NCBI GenBank assembly: GCA_022702705.1 | Contig: CM040431.1 | Span: 31,573,520 to 31,637,519 of the forward strand | DNA: 64,000 bases | Origin: Papilionanthe hookeriana x Papilionanthe teres | Taxonomy: Eukaryota; Streptophyta; Magnoliopsida; Asparagales; Orchidaceae | Direction of reading: 5' to 3' | Shown: one piece after another, positions 36,039-47,200 of the stretch | Position numbering within the stretch: the first letter of the stretch is position 1 | Layout: each line of letters opens with the position of its first letter | The notes under the pieces: model-generated | Databases searched by the model: none | Seen by the model: the letters and a program-made list of their open reading frames with translations, nothing else | What the model was told of the DNA's origin: nothing | Position numbers and translations under genes: made by a program

Positions 36039-37693
36039 TGATATTCAAAAGATAGTTTTAGTTTAGTTTTGCAAATAGATTAATTTAATATTTATGCGGT
36101 CACACAGTATACGGAATTATATGTATCGTTCGAAGTAATACGGGGCTCTAGTAGAGTCCTGGTTATCGATCCCTTGAGGAAGGCGGGAACTCTTAAAAAT
36201 ATAGCACACTCGATTTACAACGCAAGTTCGAAGTACTATTTAATATATTAATGCAAAGAATAGCAAAAGAAGCCCAGATTTCTTCTGACTTACTTCTAAA
36301 TTTTCTAAGCAAGATTAACTAACACACACACTAAGTTTTGTAATTGAAAGGTTTATTATAGAAAAGTGGCTTCCCTTTTGCAATGATTCTATGGTGAGTG
36401 ATTGATATAGATTGATAATAAAATTGTATTGTGTTAAATATGAGCATTCATATTCTTTACACTCGACAGAGTACCAACTCTTCCAAGTCATGTAAATAAC
36501 ATTAGCAAATCCTTAGCTTAGTCACTAAATCCATGGTTAGGCTAAAAAGATATTGGATCTCACTTCAAATCTCCCACTTCCTTTCACACGAAGGTAATCA
36601 TAGCTTTAGTTGCAAACTTTAGGACCAAATTGAAGATTTCGAGCTTGTCACTCTAAAACCTCAATTTGACGCCCTTTTAACCATATTTCTCTATTTATTT
36701 CCACTCAATTCCCATGAACTACGCCACTCACTCATGGACATTGATGGATTCTCCATTATTGTTGTAGAACACTTGGTCTTTTCGGATTAGATGTTTCACA
36801 AAATATTTTAACAATTCAATTGACCAGATTGAAAAGTAAATGAAGTTCGAAATGAAAAACCATCACGATTTCTGTAACATTTTTATGGCACATCAAATCT
36901 ACATTAACACTTCACCGCATCTCATTGCAAGAAGAAAGACAAAGAAATCTACTCAGAACTCATGGGGAAGATACAACAAAATATGGATTTTATATATAAA
37001 ATTGAAGTCATACAAACACAAAAGTAATGCAACTTATCTCTTTCTCTTCCTCGACGAATCTCTTGCGAGTTCCGTTTGAATCCTTTTATCTTCTCTTGAC
37101 ATTCAATTCCCTCTTTAGAATGGTAAGAAAGAAGCAATCTCTCACTTTAGTCCTTCTCTACCTCCTTAGAAGAATCACACAATAAAAGACTTGTACACAC
37201 TTTCCTCGCACTTACTACAAACCCTAACACTTTCTTCACTCTTCTCTAACACACACTCGCACACACCATGCCGCACACACATTTTGGCATCCAAAATGTT
37301 TACAAAATAAGTTAGAAATGATATCCCCGATAGTTTCCTCAACTGACCCTTCAAAAAGTCATCCAAATACATTGAATTTCACTTGAACCAGCTTTGAACA
37401 CTGGTGGCGCTGGATAGGATGCCGACGGTGTTGGATAGGGCGCCGACGGCATTGTGTCGCCAATTAATTGTTTGAACTCTCTAGAATTGGGCGCCGGCGA
37501 TGACGGTGCTCAATTTTCTTCATTTTTCTCCTTTTTGCTCCAAATTCATTCCTTTTTTCTTCCTTTTACTCGATCACCTAAGATACGTAATACACAACGG
37601 CAAAACATGAAAAATACCTTCCCTTTTAAAGTGTAATATCACCAAATATTAGTAAAATTATATGTAAAAACCTAATATATTTTTGGTGCATCA
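36039..37693 (-). repeat. Athila-like 5' LTR (boundaries approximate)
   Basis: On the minus strand it would start TGATGCACCAAAAATATATT at 37,693 and end GAATATCA at 36,039, giving short TGAT/ATCA terminal inverted repeats. About 30 bases separate this end from the PBS, more than usual, so the inner boundary is uncertain. The matching 3' LTR is not in the window. The small open stretches inside are AT-rich and unsupported. Confidence 0.55.
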
Positions 37694-38520
37694 ATGATTG
37701 CCATGTCTGCACTAGAATGAAGTATGGAATCCACTAGTTAAGTTTGAAATCATAGCCTGTGGTCGTTATATTTCTCGAAGTAGTTTTAACTCGCAAGTCA
37801 CCGAGTTTTTAAAGTAAATGAAGATTGATGAAAATACCATCACAATTTTAAGAGTAAAAAAGTCTTAAATTATTCTCATCCTGAGATTAATTCTCGTATA
37901 CGAGGTGAAAGAAAGGTAACTTCTCGAAATTCATGGATATTAAAAGAAAACAAAACATTTGCATTGAAATCCAAGTCTTAAAACAAAATCTTAACCTGAA
38001 ATACAAAGTACATTATGTGTCTTCTACCCAAGTAAACTTACGGAGTTTCCTTTAACCAATCTCCAAACTTTTACACACTAAAATACTCACACTCACACAC
38101 GAACACAAAAAAGAAAATCCTAATTTCTATTACCGCCGATTGAAGTTTTGAGGCTCCAAAAATGACAACGAATTCAGCGAGCCCTTCTCATTTAATAGAA
38201 AATAGAAAATAACAAAGGTTGCTTCAAACAACCCTCAAAATTCAGCAAAATCTAATGGAACTTGTAGAAAGGTAATTTTTGGCGCTATAGCGCCAGTCAC
38301 GGGTGCTATAGCGCCCATCGTGGAGACTAGCGCTATTAGCACCAGGGGTGGCACTATTGCGCCACCAATATTTGCCCTAATTTTTCTCATTTTTACCTCA
38401 TTTTCTCGTCTCCATTCAAGTACTTGAAACGAAAAACATACGAAATACCTTCCTTTAAAGTGTAATATCATCGAAAATATACATAAGGTATATAAAATAT
38501 GCACTAAAATATATTATTTT
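37694..38520 (-). repeat. Partial second LTR-like fragment related to the Athila-like LTR
   Basis: The stretch 38,440-38,500 ('ataccttcctttaaagtg' then 'taatatcatc') repeats 37,600-37,650 ('ataccttcccttttaaagtg'), and both carry GCGC-type palindromes at a similar distance. It is probably the start of a related LTR truncated on its left by the neighbouring element. Confidence 0.5.
38280..38370. repeat. Cluster of GGCGCTATAGCGCC-type palindromes
   Basis: Within 90 bases there is a perfect 14-base palindrome (GGCGCTATAGCGCC) plus three imperfect relatives built from the same GCGCTAT half-sites. Similar but more degenerate motifs occur at 37,390-37,500 and 23,170-23,270. Confidence 0.7.
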
Positions 38521-40425
38521 TACGTAGATCACAAAGCGGTAGCACGTTGACTAGATTGAGGAATGCTACAGTGGAACTTACTTTTACATCTATGGATTAT
38601 TCTGCATTGATCGGTTAGAAAGGGGAGCCAAGAGACTCCATTCCCTCCTACAAGCTGATTAATCTGCGCACCTCAATGACTGCCCTATGTCAATGATAAA
38701 AGCGAAGAGTCTTACATTAACATCTGAGAGGTAGTGAAGGTTGGCTAAGGAGCCAAGCAAAAAAACTATGAAGTTCAGGGGCCATAGAGGCTTGATCTGT
38801 CCTAGTAGTTCAAAGGACATCGAGGCATGACCACAAGGCCCGAAGGATAAAGTCCTTGAATGCACGCACATCCTAGATGAGAATTTTGTCATTGGGCTAC
38901 GTTTGCTCTTTAAAGAGGTAGGCAGGTTGGTTAGGAAGTCACCTGCTACTTTAATGAGGAATGTCATGGAGCCTCACATCATACACTAAACGATAACAGT
39001 TGACTAGATCGAGAAAGAATGCTAGTGGACTTATCATCACATCTTGGCACTAGTCTGCATTGACCAGTTATGAGGAGACGAAGCTACGATCCCTTCTGGT
39101 GATAGAGGTGCGTACCAGTCTTACACTTTGTACATTATAGACGTATGAGTTTTACATCTTAACTTTAGAGGTAGTGAAGGTTGGGTATGGAGCCAACCAA
39201 TAAAAACATGATGTCGAGCAACGAGATGCTCTCACAAAAAGGGCGACTATAACGTCGTTTGGTCGAGGAAGGCGTCGATGTTGGATGGCGAGAGCGAACT
39301 AGAGACGTCATCCATGAGGAATGCACTTAGACTTACTCTCCACTTTCTAGAAAAAGTGTTCAAGGGCCGTAGAAGCACGATCTTGAATCAATCAAGGTAT
39401 TAAAACCTTGAATGCCTATGCAATGTTTATGAGGATTGTCATTGGGCCTTGCGTCATTGTTACAAAGACAGGTAGGTTAGTTAAGGAGCCAATCAATAAA
39501 GATAAATCATCAAATGACGAGGTGCTCTCATGAAAGGACTGACTAGAATGTCGTGTGGTATGAAAAACACTAAAGCATGTGGCTATAGGGGAGTCGATGT
39601 AAAAGATAAGTTGTCCTCATGGCAAAGTAGACTCTAAGGTTGTAGGGCTCGAGCACACGCCAGGAGGTGGATATGGAGCCAACGGATTATCGATAGATGA
39701 GACATCCTCATGAAAGAACAGACTAGAATGTCATATGGTCTGAAAGGTGTCAAACGCTAACTAGGCTAAGCATTCTACCAATCCAAGATAGGTCGTAAAG
39801 GCCAAGCAAATTAGTCCTCACTGTAAACGTCATGGAAGGTGGCAATAAATCTGAAGATGTTTGAATACAAGATCTTCTCAAAATCAAGTAGACTAGAGCA
39901 TCATATGGCTCGAGTAACATCAAAGTATATGGATATAGAGCCAAAGGATTGTCATTAGACGAGACACCCTCATGAAAAAATAACTAGAACATCATATGGT
40001 TTGAGAGGTGTCGAGCACTGGTTAGACGAAGTAATTACGCGATCCATTATGAGTTAGTAAGGCTACCAAACGATCATCACACCCAACATCGCGGTGTCGT
40101 GGGATATCAAATAACACGGCTTGGACATCGATTGGTTAACCACCTAAAGTAGTCCTAACCAATGCAGCATGTCCCATGACGAGGTGATGAAAATTAACTA
40201 ATTCAAACACAGTTCTAAAGGTGGTCAAATGAATGAGGAGATCCAATCTCATAGTACCTTGCATACTTTAGCAGAACAACTTTTGCTCAAGAATTTTGCG
40301 AGTGTGAGAGTACCCTGCTTAAGCATGAACTAATCGGGCTAGCTAAAGCTCGGATTAGTTTGACATGCAACGACATGGTGAGTAGAATCAGCGAGTTGAT
40401 CATCGAATAGGATAACGGGTTCTTC
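38521..40425. repeat. Unassigned block with degenerate internal repeats
   Basis: About 1.9 kb with no protein motif. Several phrases recur with variation: 'ttgactagat...gaatgcta' at about 38,547 and 39,000; 'ggagccaa' followed by A-rich sequence at about 38,755, 39,190, 39,495, 39,677 and 39,945; 'ctcatgaaa...gactagaatgtc' at about 39,530, 39,710 and 39,970. Spacing is irregular (about 180-550 bases), so this is not a simple tandem array. It adjoins the broken end of element B. It may be a piece of another retroelement's LTR. Confidence 0.5.
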
Positions 40426-40439
40426 GGATTAGCTTCAGA

Positions 40440-43400
40440 GTCTGAAGGCTCTAACTCTATTGTGACTGGAGCTCCTCGAAACTCGCAAATAGATTCGTTG
40501 CTTGTTGAACTCTCGTAGCCTCCTTGATGGATGTCTTCTTCGTCATTGTGATCATCGAGATTATGTATGATTTGAGAATTGTCATTTGTATCGAAATCGA
40601 TGTTCGGATTGTCGCTAGTTACGTAATCGTTAGAAACAGTCAAAACGTAGCCAACGCCATAACCCTTATCATTATAAGATCCCACCGGAGTGAGCAGATA
40701 ATCATACAGAGTCAGAGGTTCGAGGGATTTCTCCCCCAAATCGGAAACAACTATCCTAGGATAAACGGCCCCTAGTCCTAGCCTTAGGAGCCTCGGTTTT
40801 CTTTTCTTCGTCGATTTTCTTCTTCTCTTCGATTGTCTCTTGTTGAGGTGGTTCTTCCATCGCGAGTGATAGTGTCGACTTAACGAGTTTCGAACTACGA
40901 ATTGAGGCTCGCACCGAAGCGGTTTGCATGTGATCCAAAATCTTCTTCGAAGACTTTGTCCAAGAGTAGCCCATCCATCATTAGTCGCATAGGGATCTAT
41001 CGGAACAATGAGATCCGTTGAGATAACATTGACGGAACCTCCTTTCTGGGGTTCCTTCATGTACTCCTTCGGGATCGTTATATTCCCTTTCCGAAGATTA
41101 TTGTTGAGCCAACTTTTGAAGGTAATACAATCTTCTATCTTGTGTCCGAAGCATCCGGTGGTAAGGGCAAAAGTTGGGATCACCTTTCTTGTCGACTTCT
41201 TCGGTCTCTTAGGCTCCGGCGGTTGGAAATCTGGAGTCTTCATCGAAGCTGCGGAACATTTTGGCATTGCCTCATTCTTGAACGGATACTCCTCGCTCGA
41301 AGCTCCCTTAACGTACGTTGCGGACGAGGCGGTTGTTCATGCTGTGGAGATGGCCGATAGCTGGGTCGGGGTTGTTGGTAGTCCTGTTGAGGTTCGTTGC
41401 GGCCGTTCGATGATATTTGTATCGGTTGCTTGCCTTTATCGGCTTGCTGCAACGATCCGGACTTCTTTCAAAAGTTTTCACGGGCTTCTGTTTGTCTGTT
41501 TTGTCGGTGAAACTTAATTGCTTCGCCTCCTCTTGCGAGCTTCCGGCCTTGCTTAACAACTTCTCGAAAGTCTTAATAGTAAATCCCTTGAGGAGAAGTC
41601 TTATCGGGCCATGAATGCTCTTAAGTAAAATGCCGATCGCATCTTTGTTCTTGTAGTTGTGGCTCACACTTCATACTTAGATTCCTCCATCGAAGTATGT
41701 AATCCACCAAAGTTTCGTTCGGCTTCGCTTCTCTACCACTAAATCACCTACGGTGATGTGGTGCTGAGCTCCGACAAATCGCTTGATGAAGAGGTTCTCT
41801 AATTACGAAAATGTCTTCACCGAACCGTTCGGTAATTCGCATACACGATCAAAGGCGATCCACTAACAGTGCCGCGACAAATTGTCTAAAGAGTAAGGCA
41901 TCACTTCCGCCGGCATTGCAACAACTGGCACGAAAATGTGCAACATGCTGCCGAGGGTTTCCGGTTCCATCAAATGTCTTGAACAGAGGTGGTACAAAGC
42001 CTTTCGGATATTGGACAGCGTCGAATTCTTCGGGGTAAGGTCTACCCGTCCGAATGGATGTCCCGCTCTTTAATTGTGCCAAGGCTTCTCGCACCTGTTG
42101 TTCCACCATGTTCTTAATATCCTTTTCCGGAATCATGTTTTGTGTTGTATCCTACTTTAACTGATCATCCCCATTAACGGACGTAATCTCCTTTCCTCTG
42201 TCTACAATGTGAATGACTTATGGGGGTGTTTCTCTTTGGGGTTGCTCCGACTGCGGGAGAGTGGCTAGGGCTACGACCATCTCTTCCATCCTTTTTGCCA
42301 TTTGGGCGATCGTATCATCTTTCTCTTGAAGCTGCCTCCTCATTACTTCCGGCTCCTCTCTTTCTGCGGCTGCAGGAGCACCTTGTGAAGCTGACGAAGC
42401 TCGCGTTTCAACCATGTTAATTTTTGCATACTCATCATCCATGAACTCTGACGAATCAATCTCATCTCCGAATTTCTCTTCTCTTTCCTTTGCTAATCGC
42501 CGAATACCGGTTCTTAGCTTTTCCATAGCATCTTCTAGTGGTCTTTTACGTACATCCTTGCGGTTGTCATGTGATAAGCTGTCGGGTTTCCTTCTCATGA
42601 GTCCCCTTTCTTGCGGTAGCACTTTCTTCGGATTCGAGTCTCTGACGAGACTTTCCTTCTCGAATTGTTGTTTCGATCTTAATTGTCCAGGTAGTGGGAC
42701 GCCATACCATCCTTCTAGCGACGGAAGGTTCAGGACCGGATGGTGCAGTCGACCCAATCTTTGGAAGGTGGTATCCTCCACTAATCTGTAGTCCTGAAAC
42801 AACGATAGGTGGACTAGCTTTCATTTTCTTATTTGGCTTTTACGCAACGATAGCGAGGTTCTACTCGCGGCCCGAGACGGGATTTGGTAGCACCCGCCAC
42901 ATCCTTCTTAAAATTTACGATACGAGGGCACCTTTCCTTCTTTGCTAACTTCTCTATCAAAGTTTGCAGTCGAGCAAATGGCGTAGTTCTGGCCCTTTTC
43001 TTACGACTATCGTTGTAATATAATGGCTGAGGCAATGCGGCAGCAATCTTGCGAACATTTTCTTCATCCTCTACGGCGGAGAGGGGGTTGGAATCTACTT
43101 CCTCCCAAAAGTGGTATGTATTCGAGCGGCGGTGTATACTCGGGCGGTTACGGGATTTCCTCAGGGAAAGCAACTTTAGCGGCTACGGCTTCTCCAGCGA
43201 TCCTTCTCTACGTTCCTTCTTTGAGTCCATGTCGGCGATAGAATTCTAGAGCTGGACCCGATTTCAAAAACAGAAGGTCTCACAGGAAGTTCTGTACCCT
43301 CCACGGTAATAGGTTCACCATAGTTCTGAATTTCCTTCCCCTTTAGTTTAGCAGGAGCCGGGGTAGGTGCAGAGACAACTAGACCGGTGGGGGTAGCAAC

Positions 43401-43673
43401 AACGGTCCTTCGTGGACGGCGGTACTCCTCTCGGTTGGAATCTTTTGCGAGAGGAGGAAATTCGTGAGTTGACATGAGGTTGAACTCAATCAACGGCTTC
43501 TCAGTTTTTGGCACTTTGCTTGTGAGTGAAAATAGAGTGACGTCGGGGATTTTGATGTCGGTGTTCTCGAATCCTTGTCCGAATCGAATAATTCCATTGT
43601 TAGGCAGTTCGTCTTTGAATATGGCTAGGTCGAGTCCGTTGACGAAGGAGAAGATCAGTTTTGGGGCTTCCAT
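40440..43673 (-). pseudogene. Element B gag region (possible ORF1 + gag), frameshifted
   Basis: Starts at the ATG at 43,671-43,673 (MEAPKLIFSFVNGLDLAIF), about 515 bases after the PBS. The 43,176-43,673 and 42,829-43,173 pieces form a charged N-terminal part without a known domain. 42,218-42,802 ends with a predicted coiled-coil-like stretch (EEPEVMRRQLQEKDDTI). 41,849-42,136 holds the capsid core start (FVPPLFKTFDGTGNPRQHV). 41,308-41,667 continues it. 40,287-41,267 has a GCFGHKIEDC motif resembling a zinc knuckle, then linker; its last ~50 codons lie beyond the homology break. The pieces are in different frames, so at least four indels separate them. The N-terminal ~400 codons may be a separate upstream ORF, as in Ogre. 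Confidence 0.8.
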
Positions 43674-44187
43674 TTCGCGGGGCGGATTCCGAGTGTTAGT
43701 CCCGAATCGTGCTTCCTCTTATCGTATAACTTATGACGAAAAAGAAAGAGTCTGAACACATTTCTGTTTATCTTAGTGTATTTGTGGTATTAAAGGAAGA
43801 TTATTTTTTCGAAAATATTTGTTCGTTAAGACAGAGAATTATTAAAAGAAGGAGGGTTGTAGGAAGGGTAAAGGAATTGATTAGGAACCGGAAAAGGAAG
43901 AGAAAGTTTTGTAGGAACTTCTCGACCCGCAAGATCGCTCCTAAACTAAAACCTATTGGGGGGTCCACCCCACCTCAGAAATGAGGTAAAAGGATCTCGG
44001 AACCTCTCTGTTTAGGGGTTTCTAAACAGTGGCTCCTAAATCCGAGAGAATGTTAGGCTATACTTGTTCGAGGTAGAAATGAACATAGTATTCCAACAGA
44101 AAGAATGCTAGTTTGATCCACTAGGAACATGAATACACTACCAATTTTTAAAAGCAGAATTGTCTGATTAAAATGGAGAGGAACTGA
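43674..44187 (-). other. Element B leader
   Basis: Non-coding sequence between PBS and gag start. It matches the element A leader in order and style, and no gene is seen. Confidence 0.6.
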
Positions 44188-44205
44188 TCCCCAGCGGAGT
44201 CGCCA
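44188..44205 (-). other. Element B primer binding site
   Basis: The minus strand reads TGGCGACTCCGCTGGGGA, six bases after the LTR end. I recall a near-identical site in Ogre elements, assigned to tRNA-Arg. Element A has a mutated version at the same place. Confidence 0.8.
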
Positions 44206-44211
44206 GAAATA

Positions 44212-47200
44212 TGTCGGCATTATTTTTAGGTTAAGTGTTTTATTTTTGAAAAGGAGGTCGCCTACAGAAATTGTCGGCGAAATTTAAATTTTAAATTTAA
44301 TTTAAATATATATATAATTTAGAAAGTAGTATTTGATTTTGAAAATAATTTTAAATTTAAAAATTTTAAGATATGAAATCAAGCCGATCTCACATCCCGA
44401 AATAGTTTATATAAACGAGCACCGCATCATGAGCCGTGTATCTACCTCGAAGAATAGACACCTTTGCTTGATGATAAGGCTCGATTAAATAAACTAAAAG
44501 ATTTGTGACATCCGTTTGGTACCGCGAACCAATTTTATAAGCCGACAAATTCCACTGCTTAACATGAAAGCATTAAACGGGGTTTATATTACACAGGTTC
44601 TTAAAGTTCCCTATAAGGGCGAGCCCTATAGTTAATTACATCTTAAGTGACGGGAATCACCTAAGAAAACTCTCGATAATAATCGGTAATTCTGCTCTCG
44701 AGAATTTCGAAGTTTAAGTTTTGAAAGGATTGAATTTTGGAATTTCAATAGGGAATGGATCAAATTTGGAACATTTTGTTTTGGGAATTCAAAGGAAGAA
44801 AGGTAGGAGAAATCACAGATTCGAAGCGAACTTCGGTAATTTCTCAACTATCCTATTGTTTGGCTTGGATTTAGGAAAGCCCTAATGTTTATTTAGTATT
44901 TTGATCTTGCCAATTTTAATTAGTTAGGACTTATATTCGTATGATAAAATCATACAAATAGCCTCAAGATGTGAGGGTTTATGTCGTATCGGAAGACTAC
45001 CTCAGAGTCCTAAGACCTGTTAGGGCTTAATTTGCAATGCAAATGCCTAACAAAGAGTCGAGGATTTATGTTGCACTAGGTAAACTGCCTCGAAATCCTA
45101 TGGCTTGGTTATTTAATTCTAAGAAAGTTTTGTTGAAGTAGACTCGGGTTTTACTGATGACGATGGTCGTGCTGCCCACCATGCTCCGAGCTCCTTGTTG
45201 TCGCAGAGGTTTAGTTATAGAAGTCATAAATCAGGAGATGAGAAAAGTGTTTCGGTTTAGAGAAAATCTTAATTTCCAAGTGTTTTTTATTATATTTTAT
45301 TTAAAACAAATCTTAAAGTTGATTATAACAACACCGGTTAAGATCCCACGGTTCCATCCTTCCGGCATCTTTATTTTTATCCGATTCACTTAGTCCAGAT
45401 GAATTTGCTAAACTCAACTGAATGAGTTCCACACTTTCATTTAGGCCAGTGGGAAATCCCGTTAGCGAACACGTAGGTTACATCATCCGAGGTATTCCCG
45501 ATCATCCAACAAGATGTTTTAGTTTAGTTGTAATTGTAGTTTTGTGTTACGTTTGTGATTAAATTTTGAGTTGTTTTATATTTTGAAATGTTGTGGCGGT
45601 GAATTTTATCTTGCAATGACTTTTAATTTAGTTTTGGTTTCGGTTTTAGGGACTATCCTAAAGGTGTGGGTTTTCATGCAACAGTTGTTTATCATACAAG
45701 AAAAGTAAGTGTGATGCGATTAAATAAATTGCAATAAAGTAAATTGCAACAAAATAAAAGCGTACCTGGAGGGTCTTCCCGTCATCCCAAGCTACACTTA
45801 AACAACATTTAGAATATTTAAGCAAGTTCCTAGGTAAAGCTAAGGGAAGGGTTATGATTTTCTACCAAGTTCCTAATCCTATAGCTAGTCATTTCCTATG
45901 ACGTCTAAGTTCTTGTGTTTTGGTTTGAGGACGATTTTCTTCATCAAAGAACAATTAAATTCAATTGTTCTTATAAATATCCTATCATATTGAGGAAGTG
46001 CTTAAGAAGAATCTTAAACATCTTTTCGATATTGCTAGAATTGTTTTAAGTCCAAATGAATTTAATTATACAAATGAATTAATCGTCCGAGAATTCAAGT
46101 TTTGTTATCTTGCTCAGTGAACTAGGACATTTGAATATCCTATAAGTGAAGTAACATTTCATTTGACGTTATGTTTAGGAGTTATGATAACCAAAGCTTT
46201 CGAGGGCAAATTGGTGCTCAAATGGTTTGTGATTTAATTTAATTTCAGTTAACCGGTTTAAATTTGGAATAGTGTTCAAGTTGCTTTACTTTTATTTTTA
46301 AATTCTTTATGTCTTAGGTGATGTCATTTTTAATTTAATTTAACTTTAATTTAATTTAATTTGGTTTAGTTTTAATTTTAATTTAATTTGAATTGATTTT
46401 AATTTTAACTTGATTCTATTATCTAATTTTAATTTAATTCAATTTAGTTTGATTTGATGTGAATTAACTTAATTTAATTTAACTTGATTTAATTTGATTT
46501 GATTTAATTTAATTTAATTTAATTTAATTTAATTTAATTTGATATGTTTTAATTTAATTTTATTTAATTAATTTAATTTAATTTTAATTTAATTTAATTC
46601 AATTTAATTTAATTTAATTCAATTTAATTTAATTTGTTTAATCTAATTTAATTTAATTTAATTTAATTTAATTTAATTTAATTTAATTTGTTTAATTTAA
46701 TTTAATTTAAATTTTAATTTAATTTTATTTTTAATTTTAATTTAATTGAAATTTTAAAAGAGTTTAGTAATTTAACTTTAATTTAATTTAATGATTAAGT
46801 CTTTTAACATTTTAAATCTTAAATTTGAATTATCATTTTAATTAGGAATTAAATATTATTGAGATGATTAATTTAGGGATTCTTAAATTAAAGAACAAAT
46901 CTCTTCCTATTAATATCCTTATTTTAATAATTCCAATTTTATTATTATTCCAAATTTAATCAATTATTTAATTAAAGTTTGTTTTAATTATTTTCAAATT
47001 GTTTGTTAGGTTTCTACTCTTTAATTATTTAAATTTCAATCATCCAAATCAGATTAGGATCAAATATTTTATTCTTTAATTTTATTGAGCCTAAAGTTTT
47101 AATTAAAGATTAAAATTTTAATTAACATTTTTGCCCTTCAAGCTTAATAATTCCATAACTCACTAAATTGAGCTTAAATGAACTTGAAATTTTTATGTGA

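Larger units (their letters stand above)
35268..37693 (-). mobile_element. Athila-like retrotransposon, 5' portion (right part of split element)
   Basis: Continuation of the 19,984-28,067 element beyond the solo LTR: start of gag, leader, a primer binding site at 35,991-36,008 and an LTR out to about 37,693. Orientation and gag continuity show that it is the same insertion. Confidence 0.8.

Noticed and set aside
23170..38370. CRISPR-like or phage-like repeat structure from the scattered GCGC palindromes
   Set aside because: Only a few irregularly spaced copies exist, without regular spacers, in clearly eukaryotic retroelement sequence.
41008..41517. 169-codon plus-strand open frame
   Set aside because: It lies antisense to the element B gag/nucleocapsid region, whose motifs are clear on the minus strand. 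No motif is readable in the plus frame.
42414..42791. 125-codon Ser/Leu-rich plus-strand frame
   Set aside because: Shadow of the element B gag N-terminal region, which is open and charged on the minus strand.
46320..46790. Centromeric or telomeric satellite
   Set aside because: The 5-bp array is confined to LTR copies and is imperfect. It does not match telomere repeats and has no long monomer.
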